This document shows positions 6,183 through 6,251 of a DNA stretch of 6,251 bases, one piece after another. Position 1 is the stretch's first letter; every line of letters begins with the position of its first letter. Location: assembly GCA_027033875.1 (NCBI GenBank), contig JALVKK010000018.1:1-6251 (forward strand), read 5' to 3'. This DNA comes from Flavobacteriales bacterium. GTDB lineage: Bacteria; Bacteroidota; Bacteroidia; Flavobacteriales; Flavobacteriaceae. Made by a program: the position numbers and the translations under genes. The notes below the pieces were generated by a model that did no database searches, was not told the origin of the DNA, and saw nothing but the letters and a program-made list of their open reading frames with translations.

Positions 6183-6251
6183 TTATTCATTTTTCAATTT
6201 TTTTATTTCGTTTTCTGTTAATCCTGTTAATTTCATTATTATATCTATCGA
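6183..6251 (-). CDS. C-terminal end of a protein, possibly Rpn/PD-(D/E)XK nuclease-transposase family
   Basis: The minus strand enters the window in frame and reads 22 residues, SIDIIMKLTGLTENEIKKLK followed by Asn-Glu, then TAA at 6183-6185. A short helix, the phrase IIMKLTGLTxxEIKKL and an immediate stop are how many Rpn-family (PD-(D/E)XK recombination-promoting nuclease / putative transposase) proteins end. The catalytic core would lie beyond the right edge, so the family call is an inference from the tail alone. The inverted-repeat element begins only 7 bases after the stop. Other proteins can end in a similar helix, and a chance open frame of 22 codons is not excluded. Confidence 0.5.
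   Translation of the reverse strand, partial: SIDIIMKLTGLTENEIKKLKNE

Noticed and set aside
1..6251. CRISPR array, tRNA, rRNA, known riboswitch, defence or secretion gene cluster
   Set aside because: No regularly spaced direct repeats, no cloverleaf or rRNA sequence, and no gene content pointing to such a system were seen.

Overview
The window looks like chromosomal DNA from a member of the Bacteroidota (Bacteroidetes). It is AT-rich, and its FabG, FtsK, LolA and LptG-type proteins all have sequence character typical of that phylum. There is also a good match to the Bacteroidetes-type promoter (TTTG, then TAnnTTTG) in front of fabG. Genus cannot be decided from the sequence; the FabG wording (ANIAFTD, NVNLKS, NMSSVVGV) reminds me of Bacteroidales, but that is recollection and not a search result.

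Layout. Bases 1-650 (minus strand) hold most of fabG, the 3-oxoacyl-ACP reductase of fatty acid synthesis, cut by the left edge. Bases 651-890 are a divergent intergenic region with a fabG promoter candidate, a complex hairpin, and a 16-bp perfect inverted repeat 40 bases upstream of ftsK. Bases 891-5362 are a tight plus-strand operon: ftsK (DNA translocase and division protein), a LolA-like periplasmic lipoprotein carrier, and a large LptF/LptG-family permease. The junctions are 9 and 2 bases long. Bases 5479-5850 (minus) encode a small zinc-ribbon protein that converges on the operon. Bases 5851-6182 hold no convincing gene but contain a ~120-base imperfect inverted-repeat element. Bases 6183-6251 (minus) are the last 22 codons of a protein whose tail resembles Rpn/PD-(D/E)XK transposase-nucleases.

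How the genes fit together. The operon joins chromosome segregation at the septum (FtsK) with two envelope-building functions: carriage of lipoproteins across the periplasm (LolA) and extraction of lipopolysaccharide from the inner membrane (LptG-type permease). FabG next door feeds acyl chains to the same envelope. This half of the window is housekeeping. The part right of about 5363 is more accessory in character: small gene, repeat element, possible mobile-nuclease tail.

I found no convincing new multi-gene system. The items most worth a second look are the palindrome with alternative pairings before ftsK, the inverted-repeat element near the right end, and the uncharacterised zinc-ribbon protein.
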